In this document: positions 1-8,161 of the stretch, in pieces
Position numbering within the stretch: position 1 is the first letter of the stretch
How the letters are laid out: every line of letters begins with the position of its first letter
NCBI RefSeq assembly: GCF_025822605.1
Contig: NZ_JACKTY010000018.1
Coordinates: 124,141 to 188,140 of the forward strand
Reading direction: 5' to 3'
From: Mycolicibacterium komossense
GTDB lineage: Bacteria > Actinomycetota > Actinomycetes > Mycobacteriales > Mycobacteriaceae
DNA: 64,000 nucleotides
Program-made: the position numbers and the translations under genes
The notes under the pieces: model-generated
The model's input: the letters and a program-made list of their open reading frames with translations, nothing else
Told to the model about the DNA's origin: nothing
The model's database searches: none

Positions 1-637
1 GGATCATTTTCCGGAAGCCCGCAACGTGTTTCGCATACAACACGCGCTGACCGGGCGTCATCGCGGCCTCCAACTCTTCGACGGTCCGTTCCGCATCGTC
101 CCAGATATCAGTGGCGGTCTGCGCCGGCTCCACCACACTTACTTGAATGTGCCAGGGCTGCAACTCCATTCGCAACGCATCCGCCGCGGCTTCGAGTGCG
201 AATTTCGACGCACAATAAGCACCGATCATCGGCGTGGCGATCTTGCCGTTGACACTGGAGATGAAGACGATTCGCCCCCGCGAATGGCGAAGCCGCGGCA
301 GGACCGCCTGCGTGACCGCGAGTTGCCCGATCACATTGACCTCGAGCTGTCGCCGTAACTCGTTGACGCTGAGGGCTTCCAGTGGACCACCGACCACGAT
401 GCCGGCATTGTTGACCACCCCATCCAGCCGGTCCGGTAGCGAATCAGCCAGTGCCGCAACGTGTTCGCCAGAGGTCACATCAAGCAGGACCCCGCGCACC
501 CGCGGAATCGCAGAAACAGCGGCCGCGTCGGCGTCGGTGCGGACGCCGGCGAACACGTCCCACCCGTCGGAGGCAAGACGCGCGACGATAGATCTACCGA
601 TCCCGCGGGAGGCTCCGGTCACGAGAACACTGGGCAT
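1..637 (-). CDS. short-chain dehydrogenase/reductase (3' end cut by window)
   Basis: NAD(P)-dependent oxidoreductase of the SDR family; the substrate cannot be told. The 212 residues inside the window start MPSVLVTGASRGIG, the Rossmann TGxxxGIG cofactor motif at residues 7-14. An NNAG motif lies near residue 77, and an active-site Ser ... Tyr-x-x-x-Lys (S..YCASK) near residues 128-146. The family is usually about 250-290 residues, so only the C-terminal substrate loop is missing beyond base 1. The start is the ATG at 637. It is separated by 253 bp from the mce1-associated genes, which run in the same direction. In M. tuberculosis the corresponding flank is a different gene, so this marks the end of the conserved block. 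Confidence 0.85.
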   Translation of the reverse strand, partial: MPSVLVTGASRGIGRSIVARLASDGWDVFAGVRTDADAAAVSAIPRVRGVLLDVTSGEHVAALADSLPDRLDGVVNNAGIVVGGPLEALSVNELRRQLEVNVIGQLAVTQAVLPRLRHSRGRIVFISSVNGKIATPMIGAYCASKFALEAAADALRMELQPWHIQVSVVEPAQTATDIWDDAERTVEELEAAMTPGQRVLYAKHVAGFRKMI

Positions 638-890
638 GATCCGACCTTAGTCGGCCGGTTTTCAGACACCGGGGAGGCGACGGCCATTGGCCAAGTCACC
701 TGCCCGGTGTCCGCCCCCGACTCCGACGGGCGAATTGCCCCGAGTCGTTTCCGCGACGGTCACGGGCCGCCAAGGCCCACACCATCGCCGAATTCTGTCG
801 CCGACACCGAATGCTTCGGCTCGCGTGGTCGAAATGTACACGACGGTGACCACATTATTGACGGATAAGTCAGATTGTCGGAAATGTCAC
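638..890. other. intergenic gap downstream of the mce1 operon
   Basis: A 253-bp gap between the last Mce-associated gene and the SDR gene, both on the minus strand. It must contain the end of the mce1 transcript and probably the SDR promoter. I see no convincing hairpin terminator, repeat or RNA gene in it. Confidence 0.4.
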
Positions 891-1721
891 TCACAGTTGC
901 GGGGTGAGGTCCAGCGAGGTAATCGTGGTCATCTTTGTGACCAGCCATTGTGCATTGTCACGTGTCAACGTCAGTCGGTAGGACAGGTACCTCATCGACG
1001 GGATGTTCTTCGTCAGCGGGCTGGTCGACGTGGTGTTCGTGAAGACGATCGCGGTCGCGTCTGACCCGGACAGTGATTCGACGGCCGCACCCACCACCTG
1101 GGTGGTGTTGGTGACCTGCGCCTGCTTGTTGGTCGGGACGATCGCGTCGACGTACTTGCGGTACTGCGCCTCGAAATCACCGCCGAGGAATCTGGCTGAC
1201 CGATCGGCCAGCGCTTCCATGTTGTCCGGCGTGTACGTCCACAACGTCGTGATCGCGTCCGCAGCGGTACGGGCGATATTCAGCTTGGTGTCGACCAGCG
1301 CCCGGTCGGCCAGGTACGGCTGCAGCATTGCCCCGGCGAAGGCACCCGCGCCGATGAACAGGGCGACCGCCACCGCTATCGCGATCGGCGCCCGCCCGCC
1401 CGGCGGCTTGCGCTCGACGAAGACCACCCGACCGGTCGCATCATCCGCCGCGGTCGGCGGCTCGATGTCGGTCTCGGCACCCTCGTTCTCGGCGGGTTCG
1501 GGTTCGGCCTCGGCGGGTTCGGGTTCCTCGGGGCCGGGTTCGGCGGGTTCGGCATCCTCGGCGAGCGACGCCGGCGCACTCTGCCGCCGCGCCTTACCGA
1601 CCGGCATGCGGTGCCGCCGACGCGCGCTGTCGGTCTCCTCCGGGACCTCGGCGGACTCGGGGACCTCGACGGACTCGGCGCTGCCGGTCAGATCACCTGC
1701 AGCAGATTGCTGATCTTCCAC
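891..1721 (-). CDS. Mce-associated membrane protein (Rv0178-like)
   Basis: Last gene of the mce1-type operon, at the position of Rv0178. The 276-residue protein has a long cytoplasmic N-terminus rich in Glu, Pro and Ala (about residues 45-90, encoded by near-tandem GGTTCG/GGCGGGTTCG-like repeats at 1490-1562). One membrane span follows near residues 113-135, then a roughly 140-residue extracytoplasmic domain ending in a Thr-rich beta region typical of Mam proteins. Mam proteins are known to stabilise Mce transport complexes. The GTG start at 1721 overlaps the previous gene by 34 bp. A later start is possible because the N-terminal tail is low complexity. Confidence 0.85.
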   Translation of the reverse strand: MEDQQSAAGDLTGSAESVEVPESAEVPEETDSARRRHRMPVGKARRQSAPASLAEDAEPAEPGPEEPEPAEAEPEPAENEGAETDIEPPTAADDATGRVVFVERKPPGGRAPIAIAVAVALFIGAGAFAGAMLQPYLADRALVDTKLNIARTAADAITTLWTYTPDNMEALADRSARFLGGDFEAQYRKYVDAIVPTNKQAQVTNTTQVVGAAVESLSGSDATAIVFTNTTSTSPLTKNIPSMRYLSYRLTLTRDNAQWLVTKMTTITSLDLTPQL

Positions 1722-2233
1722 TGGTTACCTTCCTGTATCGCCGTTGCCACCCAACGATTTCCACTCTCGGTGCGGTTACCGTCCGGCAGCAGCGTCGTGA
1801 CCTGCGTAGCCACCACCACGTCAGCGCTGCCGTCGTCATTCCAGCGCTCGACACCGGCGTCGAGCACCACGCCCTTCGTCGGCTCGGCCCGGGCCACCTG
1901 GATGACGATCTCGTTCATCCGGTCGCTGTACATCTTGGCGAGTTCCCCCGTCGCCTGGGCCAGCACCTTATCGGCATAGTCGTTGGCGTGGTACGGATCC
2001 AACGAGGTGTACTGCGTCATGAACGACCGGACATAGTCGATAGCCGCAACTTCCCTGACGGCTGCGCGCCGGTCCTTCTCATGCGTGATCAATACCAGCG
2101 CACTCGCCGCGACCGCGGCGACGACGATCAACGCCGCCGCCGAGATGGCCAGGCCAAGACCCCACCGTCGGCGCCGACGCGGCGGCCGCTGTTCGAACGC
2201 CACGGCGCCGTCGATCCGGCGGCGCGGGCTCAC
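1688..2233 (-). CDS. Mce-associated membrane protein (Rv0177-like)
   Basis: 181-residue protein: basic cytoplasmic tail (PPRRRRRW), one membrane span near residues 26-48 (GLAISAAALIVVAAVAASAL), then the conserved Mce-associated periplasmic domain. The GTG start at 2233 was chosen because it forms a GTGA overlap with the stop of the upstream RDD gene, a junction used repeatedly in this operon. It ends inside the next gene. It probably acts as an accessory subunit of the Mce1 complex, by family knowledge and operon position. Confidence 0.85.
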   Translation of the reverse strand: MSPRRRIDGAVAFEQRPPRRRRRWGLGLAISAAALIVVAAVAASALVLITHEKDRRAAVREVAAIDYVRSFMTQYTSLDPYHANDYADKVLAQATGELAKMYSDRMNEIVIQVARAEPTKGVVLDAGVERWNDDGSADVVVATQVTTLLPDGNRTESGNRWVATAIQEGNQWKISNLLQVI

Positions 2234-3231
2234 CGGCCGCCCCCACCGGGCTTCGGTTTCGCCAGCACCGTCAGCGCGGCAACCTGCCACTGGCCGTCGC
2301 CGGACTTCTGGAAGTTGACCTTGACCGTCGCGGTGATGGTCCGCATGTCGGGCGCCACCCCGCGCTGACCCTGCATCAGGATCAGCATGGTGGCGTCGTG
2401 TTCGGTCGAGCTGAGCACGGCACTGTTGGTCACCCAGTAATCGTTGGCCACGATCGGCGCCTTCTTGGTGCCTGCCGTGATCGACTGCTGCTGGGCCACC
2501 AGCTGCGGTCGGTAGCCGTCGGTGACCAATGACTGCGCGCGATCGAAGTCGGCCTGCAGAGTCGCCGGGTCGTAACTGAGGATGCTCTCGACGATCTTGG
2601 GACCCGCCACCGCGATCTGCTCACGGGCCGCAGCGGCCCGAAAGTCGTTGCGGTACACCACGGTGTAGCCCAGCACTGCGGCCGCTACGGCAAGTACTGC
2701 AGCCGCGCAGACGGCGATCAGCGCGAAGCGCCCGGCCCGCGCCGGCGCATCGTCGCGGCGTCTGACCTCGGTGCGAACCAACAGGTCGGCGAATGTCCGG
2801 CCCCGCCGATCCCACAGCGGCCAGAGCCAGCCGACGAACAGCGCCAATGTGTCCAGCAGATGGGCGATATCGCGGACCAGCAGCCGCCACGGTCCGACGG
2901 GACTGCCGTCGCGGCGCACCACGGCAGTACCGGTGAGTGCGCGCCCCAGGCTCCAGCCAGTGACCCCGGGGAGCAACAGGCGGTTCACGGCGATCGACAA
3001 CAACACGACCGCTGCCGCCGACACGCACAGCCACCACAGCCAGTCGCGTTGCGCAGTCGACCAGGCCACCAGCACGAAGGCGGTCACCACGCCGAGGCCG
3101 ACCAGCACGTCGACGACGAACGCCGCCACCCGCGCCGACCACGATGCCGGCTGCTCCTGCGTGCCGCGGTCCGACTCGGCGAGATCGACCGAATCGGGCG
3201 CGGCACCGGTTTCGCTGAGCACAGCTGTCAC
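2230..3231 (-). CDS. RDD-domain Mce-associated membrane protein (Rv0176-like)
   Basis: 333-residue protein joining two modules. Residues about 28-160 form an RDD family domain with three hydrophobic segments (VAAFVVDVLVGLGVV..., the LWWLCVSAAAVVLLSIAV region, and the LLDTLALFVGWLWPLW region) and Arg/Asp residues at membrane edges. A fourth span near residues 172-195 leads to a C-terminal Mce-associated domain. Corynebacteriales carry this fusion after mce1F. The GTG start at 3231 overlaps the preceding stop as GTGA. Upstream in-frame codons only give a shadow translation of the neighbouring gene. Role: membrane partner of the Mce1 importer, by family and position. Confidence 0.85.
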   Translation of the reverse strand: MTAVLSETGAAPDSVDLAESDRGTQEQPASWSARVAAFVVDVLVGLGVVTAFVLVAWSTAQRDWLWWLCVSAAAVVLLSIAVNRLLLPGVTGWSLGRALTGTAVVRRDGSPVGPWRLLVRDIAHLLDTLALFVGWLWPLWDRRGRTFADLLVRTEVRRRDDAPARAGRFALIAVCAAAVLAVAAAVLGYTVVYRNDFRAAAAREQIAVAGPKIVESILSYDPATLQADFDRAQSLVTDGYRPQLVAQQQSITAGTKKAPIVANDYWVTNSAVLSSTEHDATMLILMQGQRGVAPDMRTITATVKVNFQKSGDGQWQVAALTVLAKPKPGGGGR

Positions 3232-3851
3232 TTCGTCACCTGGTCGAGCTTGGCGATCTTGTAGGTTCCGTCGTCCGGCGCCATCGTCACCCTCAGTCGA
3301 TAGCCGGTGTCCTGATTCTGGACCGTCGCGTTCGACAGGGCCACCCGCAGGGCGACCAGGACGTCGATCGAGCCGTCGCCGTTGTGCCGCTCCACGGCCG
3401 CCCGCATATCCGAAACCTGGACCTGGGCATTGGCGACCTGGTAGGCATCGACGAGCATCCCGGTGTACAGCGTGGCCTGAACCCTGAAGTCGCCTGTCGA
3501 ACAATCGATGATCTTGCGCTGGCTGGCCTCCATCGCCGAGGTGTCCGGCGCCTGGGTCGCGGTGACGCAATCCTTGGCCGCCGCCATCGCAGCCTCGTCG
3601 GCACGTGCGATGGCCGAGCTGTCGTGATGGCTGCGCAGCGCGAAGTAGCCGCTCGCCGCCGTGCCGGCGGCGAGCACCAGCAGGGTCGCGCAGATCCCGA
3701 CCACCCACCCACGACTGGCAAGTCGTGACCGGCCGCGCCCCGCGGGACCGGGCTCGGCGGTGCTGTCCTCTTCGGTAGTGGTGATGTCGTCGGTCTCGTT
3801 GACGACTGTCGGGGTCGGGTCTAGCTGGCCGGAGCCAGCATCTCCTTCCAT
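3228..3851 (-). CDS. Mce-associated membrane protein (Rv0175-like)
   Basis: First of four Mce-associated genes after mce1F. The 207-residue product has an acidic N-terminus (about 45 residues), a basic patch (RGRSRLASR), one membrane span (GWVVGICATLLVLAAGTAA) and a periplasmic domain containing the typical pattern of an ATLY..ML segment followed by alternating beta strands. The ATG start at 3851 overlaps the 3' end of mce1F by 31 bp, indicating coupled translation. The stop overlaps the next start as GTGA. Confidence 0.85.
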   Translation of the reverse strand: MEGDAGSGQLDPTPTVVNETDDITTTEEDSTAEPGPAGRGRSRLASRGWVVGICATLLVLAAGTAASGYFALRSHHDSSAIARADEAAMAAAKDCVTATQAPDTSAMEASQRKIIDCSTGDFRVQATLYTGMLVDAYQVANAQVQVSDMRAAVERHNGDGSIDVLVALRVALSNATVQNQDTGYRLRVTMAPDDGTYKIAKLDQVTK

Positions 3852-5371
3852 CCGTCGTCTCCTGTGCTCGTCGAATTACTGAGGTTGTACTTGACCCCGT
3901 CGGGGCCGACAACCTGGCCGCTGGACGGGTTGTAGGTCGCAGCGGTACCTGGAGCCGGAGTGTAGATGCACGGATTGGGCTGCTGGCCGCTGCACTGCAC
4001 CGAGCCGTTGCCCGGCGCCGTGAGCGGGTCGCTGATCGGTGCAGGTGGGACCGGTAACCGATCCGCGGGCAGCGGGTTGTTTCCGGTGTCGATCGTGGGT
4101 GCGGGTACCACCAGGCCCGGGTGCACCGGCTGATCGCAACGCGCTCCCGGTGCCGGGCAATTCAGTATCTGGTTCGGGTCGCCGAACCAGGGGTTGGTCC
4201 CCAGTGGAACGTACGGTTGATCGCTTCGGCAATCCTGCGGGGTCGCCGCGGTCTTGCCGGGCACGTCGACACACGGATAGTTGCGCGCACCGCGCACCAC
4301 GTTTGACGGGGTGTCTTTGGGGATCTTGCAGTACAGGCCATTCGGCAGCGGAGCCGCGCTGGTATCAGCCGGGGACCGCCATTGGCTGGCAGGCAGGAAC
4401 CCGGTCAGACACGGCGGCGGCTGGTTGATCGTCAAAGCAAAATCCAGGACGGCCGCGTTCTTGAACGGTGCGGCGACCGTCTGTGCGATGGCCGCACCCT
4501 GCGGCAGCAGTACGAGTGTCTGCTCGAGGCCTTTGTTATAGCGCTTGAGCATGTCGAAGACGATCTCCAGGTTCGCCAGCGTCTGCGGCAGCGCATCCTG
4601 GACATCGCTGAACACCGCCGTCACCGCCTGAGCGGTCGGCGCAGCCTGGGTCAGCCCGCTGCGCAGCGCCTGGTCCTGTGCGGCGGCCTGTGCGGTGATG
4701 CTGTTCAGGTTCGCCGCCCAACGGTGGATGGCGTCACCGGAGTTCACCTGGCTGTCGATGATCGGCGCCGAATTGTTGATGATGTCGTTGACGTCGTTGA
4801 TATTGGTCTTGAAGTCACCGACGATCGCCTGGGTACCGTCGACCAATCGCTGCAGCGCCGGGCCGATCCCGCCGACGGCCTGCGATGTCTCGTCAAGCAA
4901 GCCGGCGATCTTCTCCTTCGGCAGCGCCGCGAGGCCGTTGTTGGCGGCATCGAGCGCGGGACCGATCTCCCGTGGCACCGTGCCCCTGGTGACGGTCTGG
5001 CCCGGCGCGAAGTACTGGCCGGGGTTCCCGCTGGACACCAGATCGAGGTACTGCTCACCGATCGCCGACACCGAGTGCACGTTGGCGACGGCATCGACAG
5101 GGATCTTGAAGGAGTCGGAGATGCTCATCGTCGCCTTGGCGCCACGCTCGGTGGGCTCGACGGCGGTCACCTTGCCGATCGTGATCCCGCGGTACGTCAC
5201 GTTGGCGGTGGCGTACAGCCCGCCGGACGCCGGGAGGTCCGCGGTCAGCGTGTACTGACCGATGCCCACCATGCTCGGCAACCGCAGGTAGTAGACGCCC
5301 AGCACGGCAAGGGCGATAACGGTCAACACCGCGAACAGCACCAACTGGATACGGACGAGACGAGTCAGCAT
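3821..5371 (-). CDS. mce1F: Mce family protein Mce1F
   Basis: Sixth Mce subunit of the lipid importer. 516 residues: N-terminal membrane anchor (LVRIQLVLFAVLTVIALAVL), MlaD/Mce domain near residues 35-115 (YTLTADLPASGGLY, VTYRGITIGKV), a helical region that forms part of the needle-like channel, and a Pro/Gly/Cys-rich tail after about residue 340. Established knowledge: six Mce subunits assemble into a hetero-hexameric tube carrying fatty/mycolic acids. The ATG start at 5371 was chosen because it lies 7 bp after the mce1E stop; the upstream in-frame MVHWW extension would overlap mce1E. Confidence 0.92.
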   Translation of the reverse strand: MLTRLVRIQLVLFAVLTVIALAVLGVYYLRLPSMVGIGQYTLTADLPASGGLYATANVTYRGITIGKVTAVEPTERGAKATMSISDSFKIPVDAVANVHSVSAIGEQYLDLVSSGNPGQYFAPGQTVTRGTVPREIGPALDAANNGLAALPKEKIAGLLDETSQAVGGIGPALQRLVDGTQAIVGDFKTNINDVNDIINNSAPIIDSQVNSGDAIHRWAANLNSITAQAAAQDQALRSGLTQAAPTAQAVTAVFSDVQDALPQTLANLEIVFDMLKRYNKGLEQTLVLLPQGAAIAQTVAAPFKNAAVLDFALTINQPPPCLTGFLPASQWRSPADTSAAPLPNGLYCKIPKDTPSNVVRGARNYPCVDVPGKTAATPQDCRSDQPYVPLGTNPWFGDPNQILNCPAPGARCDQPVHPGLVVPAPTIDTGNNPLPADRLPVPPAPISDPLTAPGNGSVQCSGQQPNPCIYTPAPGTAATYNPSSGQVVGPDGVKYNLSNSTSTGDDGWKEMLAPAS

Positions 5372-5378
5372 GGGTTGA

Positions 5379-6536
5379 TCACCCCTCACTCCTCTCCACC
5401 AGTGGACCACCCTCGACCGAGTTCGGGTTCGGGGTAAACCGCACGTCCGGGATCATCGTGCTGGGATCGCGACCCCACGACTGCTCCAGGGCCCGCAGCA
5501 TGCCCGAGAAACCGGTACCGGTCAGGAACGCGTTGTCGACCGAGCTGAGGGTGAGGTCGAAGGTCGCCGAGGTGTTGATGTAGTCACCACGAATCACCTT
5601 CTGAATGTTGTCGATCGGGTACGGAGCGGTCAGCATCAGCTTGAGCGCCTGGACCAGATAGGGCGACGACCTACCCAGCTGGGTGAGCGGCCGCTGCAAC
5701 AGCTTCAGGTTGGTGTCGATGTCGCCGCGCGCCTGCGACAGTGTGTCGTTGGTGGCCTTGCTGAAGCGGCCAAGCGCCGTCACGGCGTCGGCGAACAGAT
5801 TCCGCTGGTCAGCGAAATGCTTGATCAGTGGCGGGAATTCGGTGAGCACCCGGTCCAGGGTGTCATTGCGGGCCGCGACGATCTTCAGCAATTCGTTGGT
5901 CGAATCGATCGCGCGCGTCAGGTCATCCCGCTGGGCATTGAGCTGTTGGGTGAACAGGTCGAGCTTCCCGAGGAAGTCGCGGATCGGGACGGCGTTACCG
6001 TCGAGGATGTTGTTGACCTCGGTCTGGATCACCTCGAGGTTCGAGATGCCGCCGCCGTTGAGCACCGTCGAAATGCCGGCCAGCGTGCGCTCGGTGGTCG
6101 GATACGACGTCGAGTTCTTCAGCGGGATGGTATCCCCGCTCTTGAGTGGCTGCGGCGACGGATCAGGCGGCGCGGACAGCTCGACGTGCTGAGTACCGAG
6201 CAGGCTGGTCTGCCCGATCCGGGCCAATGCGTTCTGCGGCAGCGTGATTCCGGAGTCGATGTCCAGTGTCAGCGTGGCGACCCAGTTCTTCAGCGTGATC
6301 GCACGAACCGATCCCACGAAAACATCGGCCACTCGAACCTTGCTGTTGACGTTGAGCGCCAACGTATCCGGCATCTGGACGTAGACCACCATACGGTTGG
6401 CGCTGGTGCCGGGGCCGGCAGGCAGGGGGACGTTGGCGATCCCCTGCCAACCGCAGGAGGCCAGCACCATCGCCGTGACCAGCAGCACCAGGCCGCGCCA
6501 CAGCACGCGTCGGCTCACTGTCATCGCGCGCATCAC
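5379..6536 (-). CDS. mce1E: Mce family lipoprotein Mce1E (LprK-like)
   Basis: Fifth Mce subunit and the only lipoprotein of the set. The N-terminal signal ends in a lipobox LASC with the acylated Cys at residue 28. The Mce domain follows (about residues 48-125, with VRVADVFVGSV) and then a long helical region without a proline-rich tail. Known in M. tuberculosis as LprK. 385 residues, typical length. The GTG start at 6536 forms a GTGA overlap with the mce1D stop; an ATG immediately follows and could also serve. Confidence 0.92.
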   Translation of the reverse strand: MMRAMTVSRRVLWRGLVLLVTAMVLASCGWQGIANVPLPAGPGTSANRMVVYVQMPDTLALNVNSKVRVADVFVGSVRAITLKNWVATLTLDIDSGITLPQNALARIGQTSLLGTQHVELSAPPDPSPQPLKSGDTIPLKNSTSYPTTERTLAGISTVLNGGGISNLEVIQTEVNNILDGNAVPIRDFLGKLDLFTQQLNAQRDDLTRAIDSTNELLKIVAARNDTLDRVLTEFPPLIKHFADQRNLFADAVTALGRFSKATNDTLSQARGDIDTNLKLLQRPLTQLGRSSPYLVQALKLMLTAPYPIDNIQKVIRGDYINTSATFDLTLSSVDNAFLTGTGFSGMLRALEQSWGRDPSTMIPDVRFTPNPNSVEGGPLVERSEG

Positions 6537-8158
6537 TGTCCGCCTACCTCAGCCGGTAGCGGGGGTCCGCCGGGAGCGGGAGCCGGCGCACCTGCGGGTG
6601 CCGCACCCGAGCCCGGAACCTGAGCGGAGACCGGGGCGGGCCCGGGGATCACATCGGGTCCTGGCGCCGGCGGCGGTCCTGGCTGCGGGTACCACGGCGG
6701 CGGCAGTGGATTGGTGTCGGAATAGGAGTTCGGCGCCGCGCCACCGGGCGGTCCGCCGGGCGGAATCGAGGCGATGTCAGGGCCACCCATCAATTCGGCG
6801 AGCGAGTCGGGCGTCAGCATGTTCTGGGTGAAGGCCTGCACCTGCACGCCCTGCATACCCGGTGCGACCACCCAGCCCGGCTCGTGGTTGCCGTGGCTGA
6901 AAAGTGTGTCCCGTGACCAGATTCCGGGCACCGTGGTGTCCTTGTACCCCGACGGCGGCTGCAGGCGTGCCTCGGAGTAGCCCACCTCCTTCGGCAGCAC
7001 AGCGGCGGTGGAGAACATGTTCGCACCGAACGGCGGAAAGTTGAACTTGATCGCGTCCAGGATCGGCGCCAGGTACTGCGCGCAGAGCTCAGCGGAATCC
7101 TGGTAACCGAGCCGGCTCCCGGCCTGGATCGAGCTGCAGATGAACTGCATCGGGTTGGCGAAGCTGGCGACCGTCGGAATGGCAACCAGTGCGCCGTGCG
7201 CCGGCGAGTAGATATTGGCCGCATTGGCACCCAGGTTGGGGAAGACGTGGAACACCGTCTCCAGGCCGTTGCGCGGCTCCGGTTGCAGGATGGCGTTCGT
7301 CGCCTCGGCGAGGTTGTTGACGTCCTTGGCCAGAACCGACCCGTTGTCGTTGATGAATTTGTGTGCGGTGGTGAGCAATCCGTCGATCTGCTTGAGCGCC
7401 GTCGCCACTTCCTGGTCGCTGTTGTTGAACTTCGAGGTGAAATCGGCGAGGTTGCTGTTCAACTCGACGAACTGCTGATCGCTCTGGTGCAGCGCATTGA
7501 CGAACAAGGCCAGGCTCTTGGCGACGGCAAAGAAATCTCCGCGTCCCTCGTTGAGCGCGGTGACCGCATCCGACAGCGCCGTCAGGGTGGTGTTGATCTC
7601 TTTACCCTTACCGGCCAGGCCGTCGGCGAAGGATTCGATGACATCGCCGAACGGGCCCTTGGGCTGGTCCTTGGTCGGGCCGAGTTGGCTGACGATATCG
7701 GTGATCTGGTTGCGCAGGTCGTCCCACTCCACCGGCACCTGGGTGTGGTCCAACCCGATCACGGCGTTGTTCTGCAGCACCGGTCCGCCGGTGTAGGGCG
7801 GGCTGAGCTGGATCGCGCGGGACGCCACCAGGCTCGGGTTGAGGATCGACGCCGTGGCGTTGGCCGGCACTTTGTACTTGCTCTCGTAATGGAACGTCAC
7901 CCGCATCCGGTCGCCCGCGGGTTCGATCTTGTCGATCTGACCGACCTTGACGCCCATGATCTGGACCTTGTCCCCGGGGTAAAGCGCCAGCGCCTGCGGG
8001 AATTCGGCGACGACGGTGGTGGTGGTCAACTTCTTGTAGAGCTGCCAGCCGGCGACAGCACCGACGAGCCCGAGCACGATCACAACGGTGCCGATGATCA
8101 CTGCGGTCCTGGAGACCTTCGGCAGTTGCATATTGCGGACGTTGAAGATGGTGGACAC
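6533..8158 (-). CDS. mce1D: Mce family protein Mce1D
   Basis: 541-residue Mce subunit. A membrane anchor at about residues 18-40 (AVIIGTVVIVLGLVGAVAGW) is followed by the MlaD/Mce domain (YPGDKVQIMGVKVGQIDKI), a coiled helical region, and a Pro/Gly/Ala-rich C-terminal tail of about 80 residues (repeats of PPG, PGP, PAP) typical of MceC/MceD. The GTG start at 8158 lies 3 bp after the mce1C stop and has a GGAGGGAA ribosome site upstream. The stop overlaps the mce1E start. Confidence 0.92.
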   Translation of the reverse strand: MSTIFNVRNMQLPKVSRTAVIIGTVVIVLGLVGAVAGWQLYKKLTTTTVVAEFPQALALYPGDKVQIMGVKVGQIDKIEPAGDRMRVTFHYESKYKVPANATASILNPSLVASRAIQLSPPYTGGPVLQNNAVIGLDHTQVPVEWDDLRNQITDIVSQLGPTKDQPKGPFGDVIESFADGLAGKGKEINTTLTALSDAVTALNEGRGDFFAVAKSLALFVNALHQSDQQFVELNSNLADFTSKFNNSDQEVATALKQIDGLLTTAHKFINDNGSVLAKDVNNLAEATNAILQPEPRNGLETVFHVFPNLGANAANIYSPAHGALVAIPTVASFANPMQFICSSIQAGSRLGYQDSAELCAQYLAPILDAIKFNFPPFGANMFSTAAVLPKEVGYSEARLQPPSGYKDTTVPGIWSRDTLFSHGNHEPGWVVAPGMQGVQVQAFTQNMLTPDSLAELMGGPDIASIPPGGPPGGAAPNSYSDTNPLPPPWYPQPGPPPAPGPDVIPGPAPVSAQVPGSGAAPAGAPAPAPGGPPLPAEVGGQ

Positions 8159-8161
8159 CGG

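Noticed and set aside
3232..3912. Long N-terminal extension of the RDD protein
   Set aside because: It reads through the upstream Mce-associated gene in another frame with Arg/Gly-rich shadow sequence; the GTGA junction at 3231 is the natural start.
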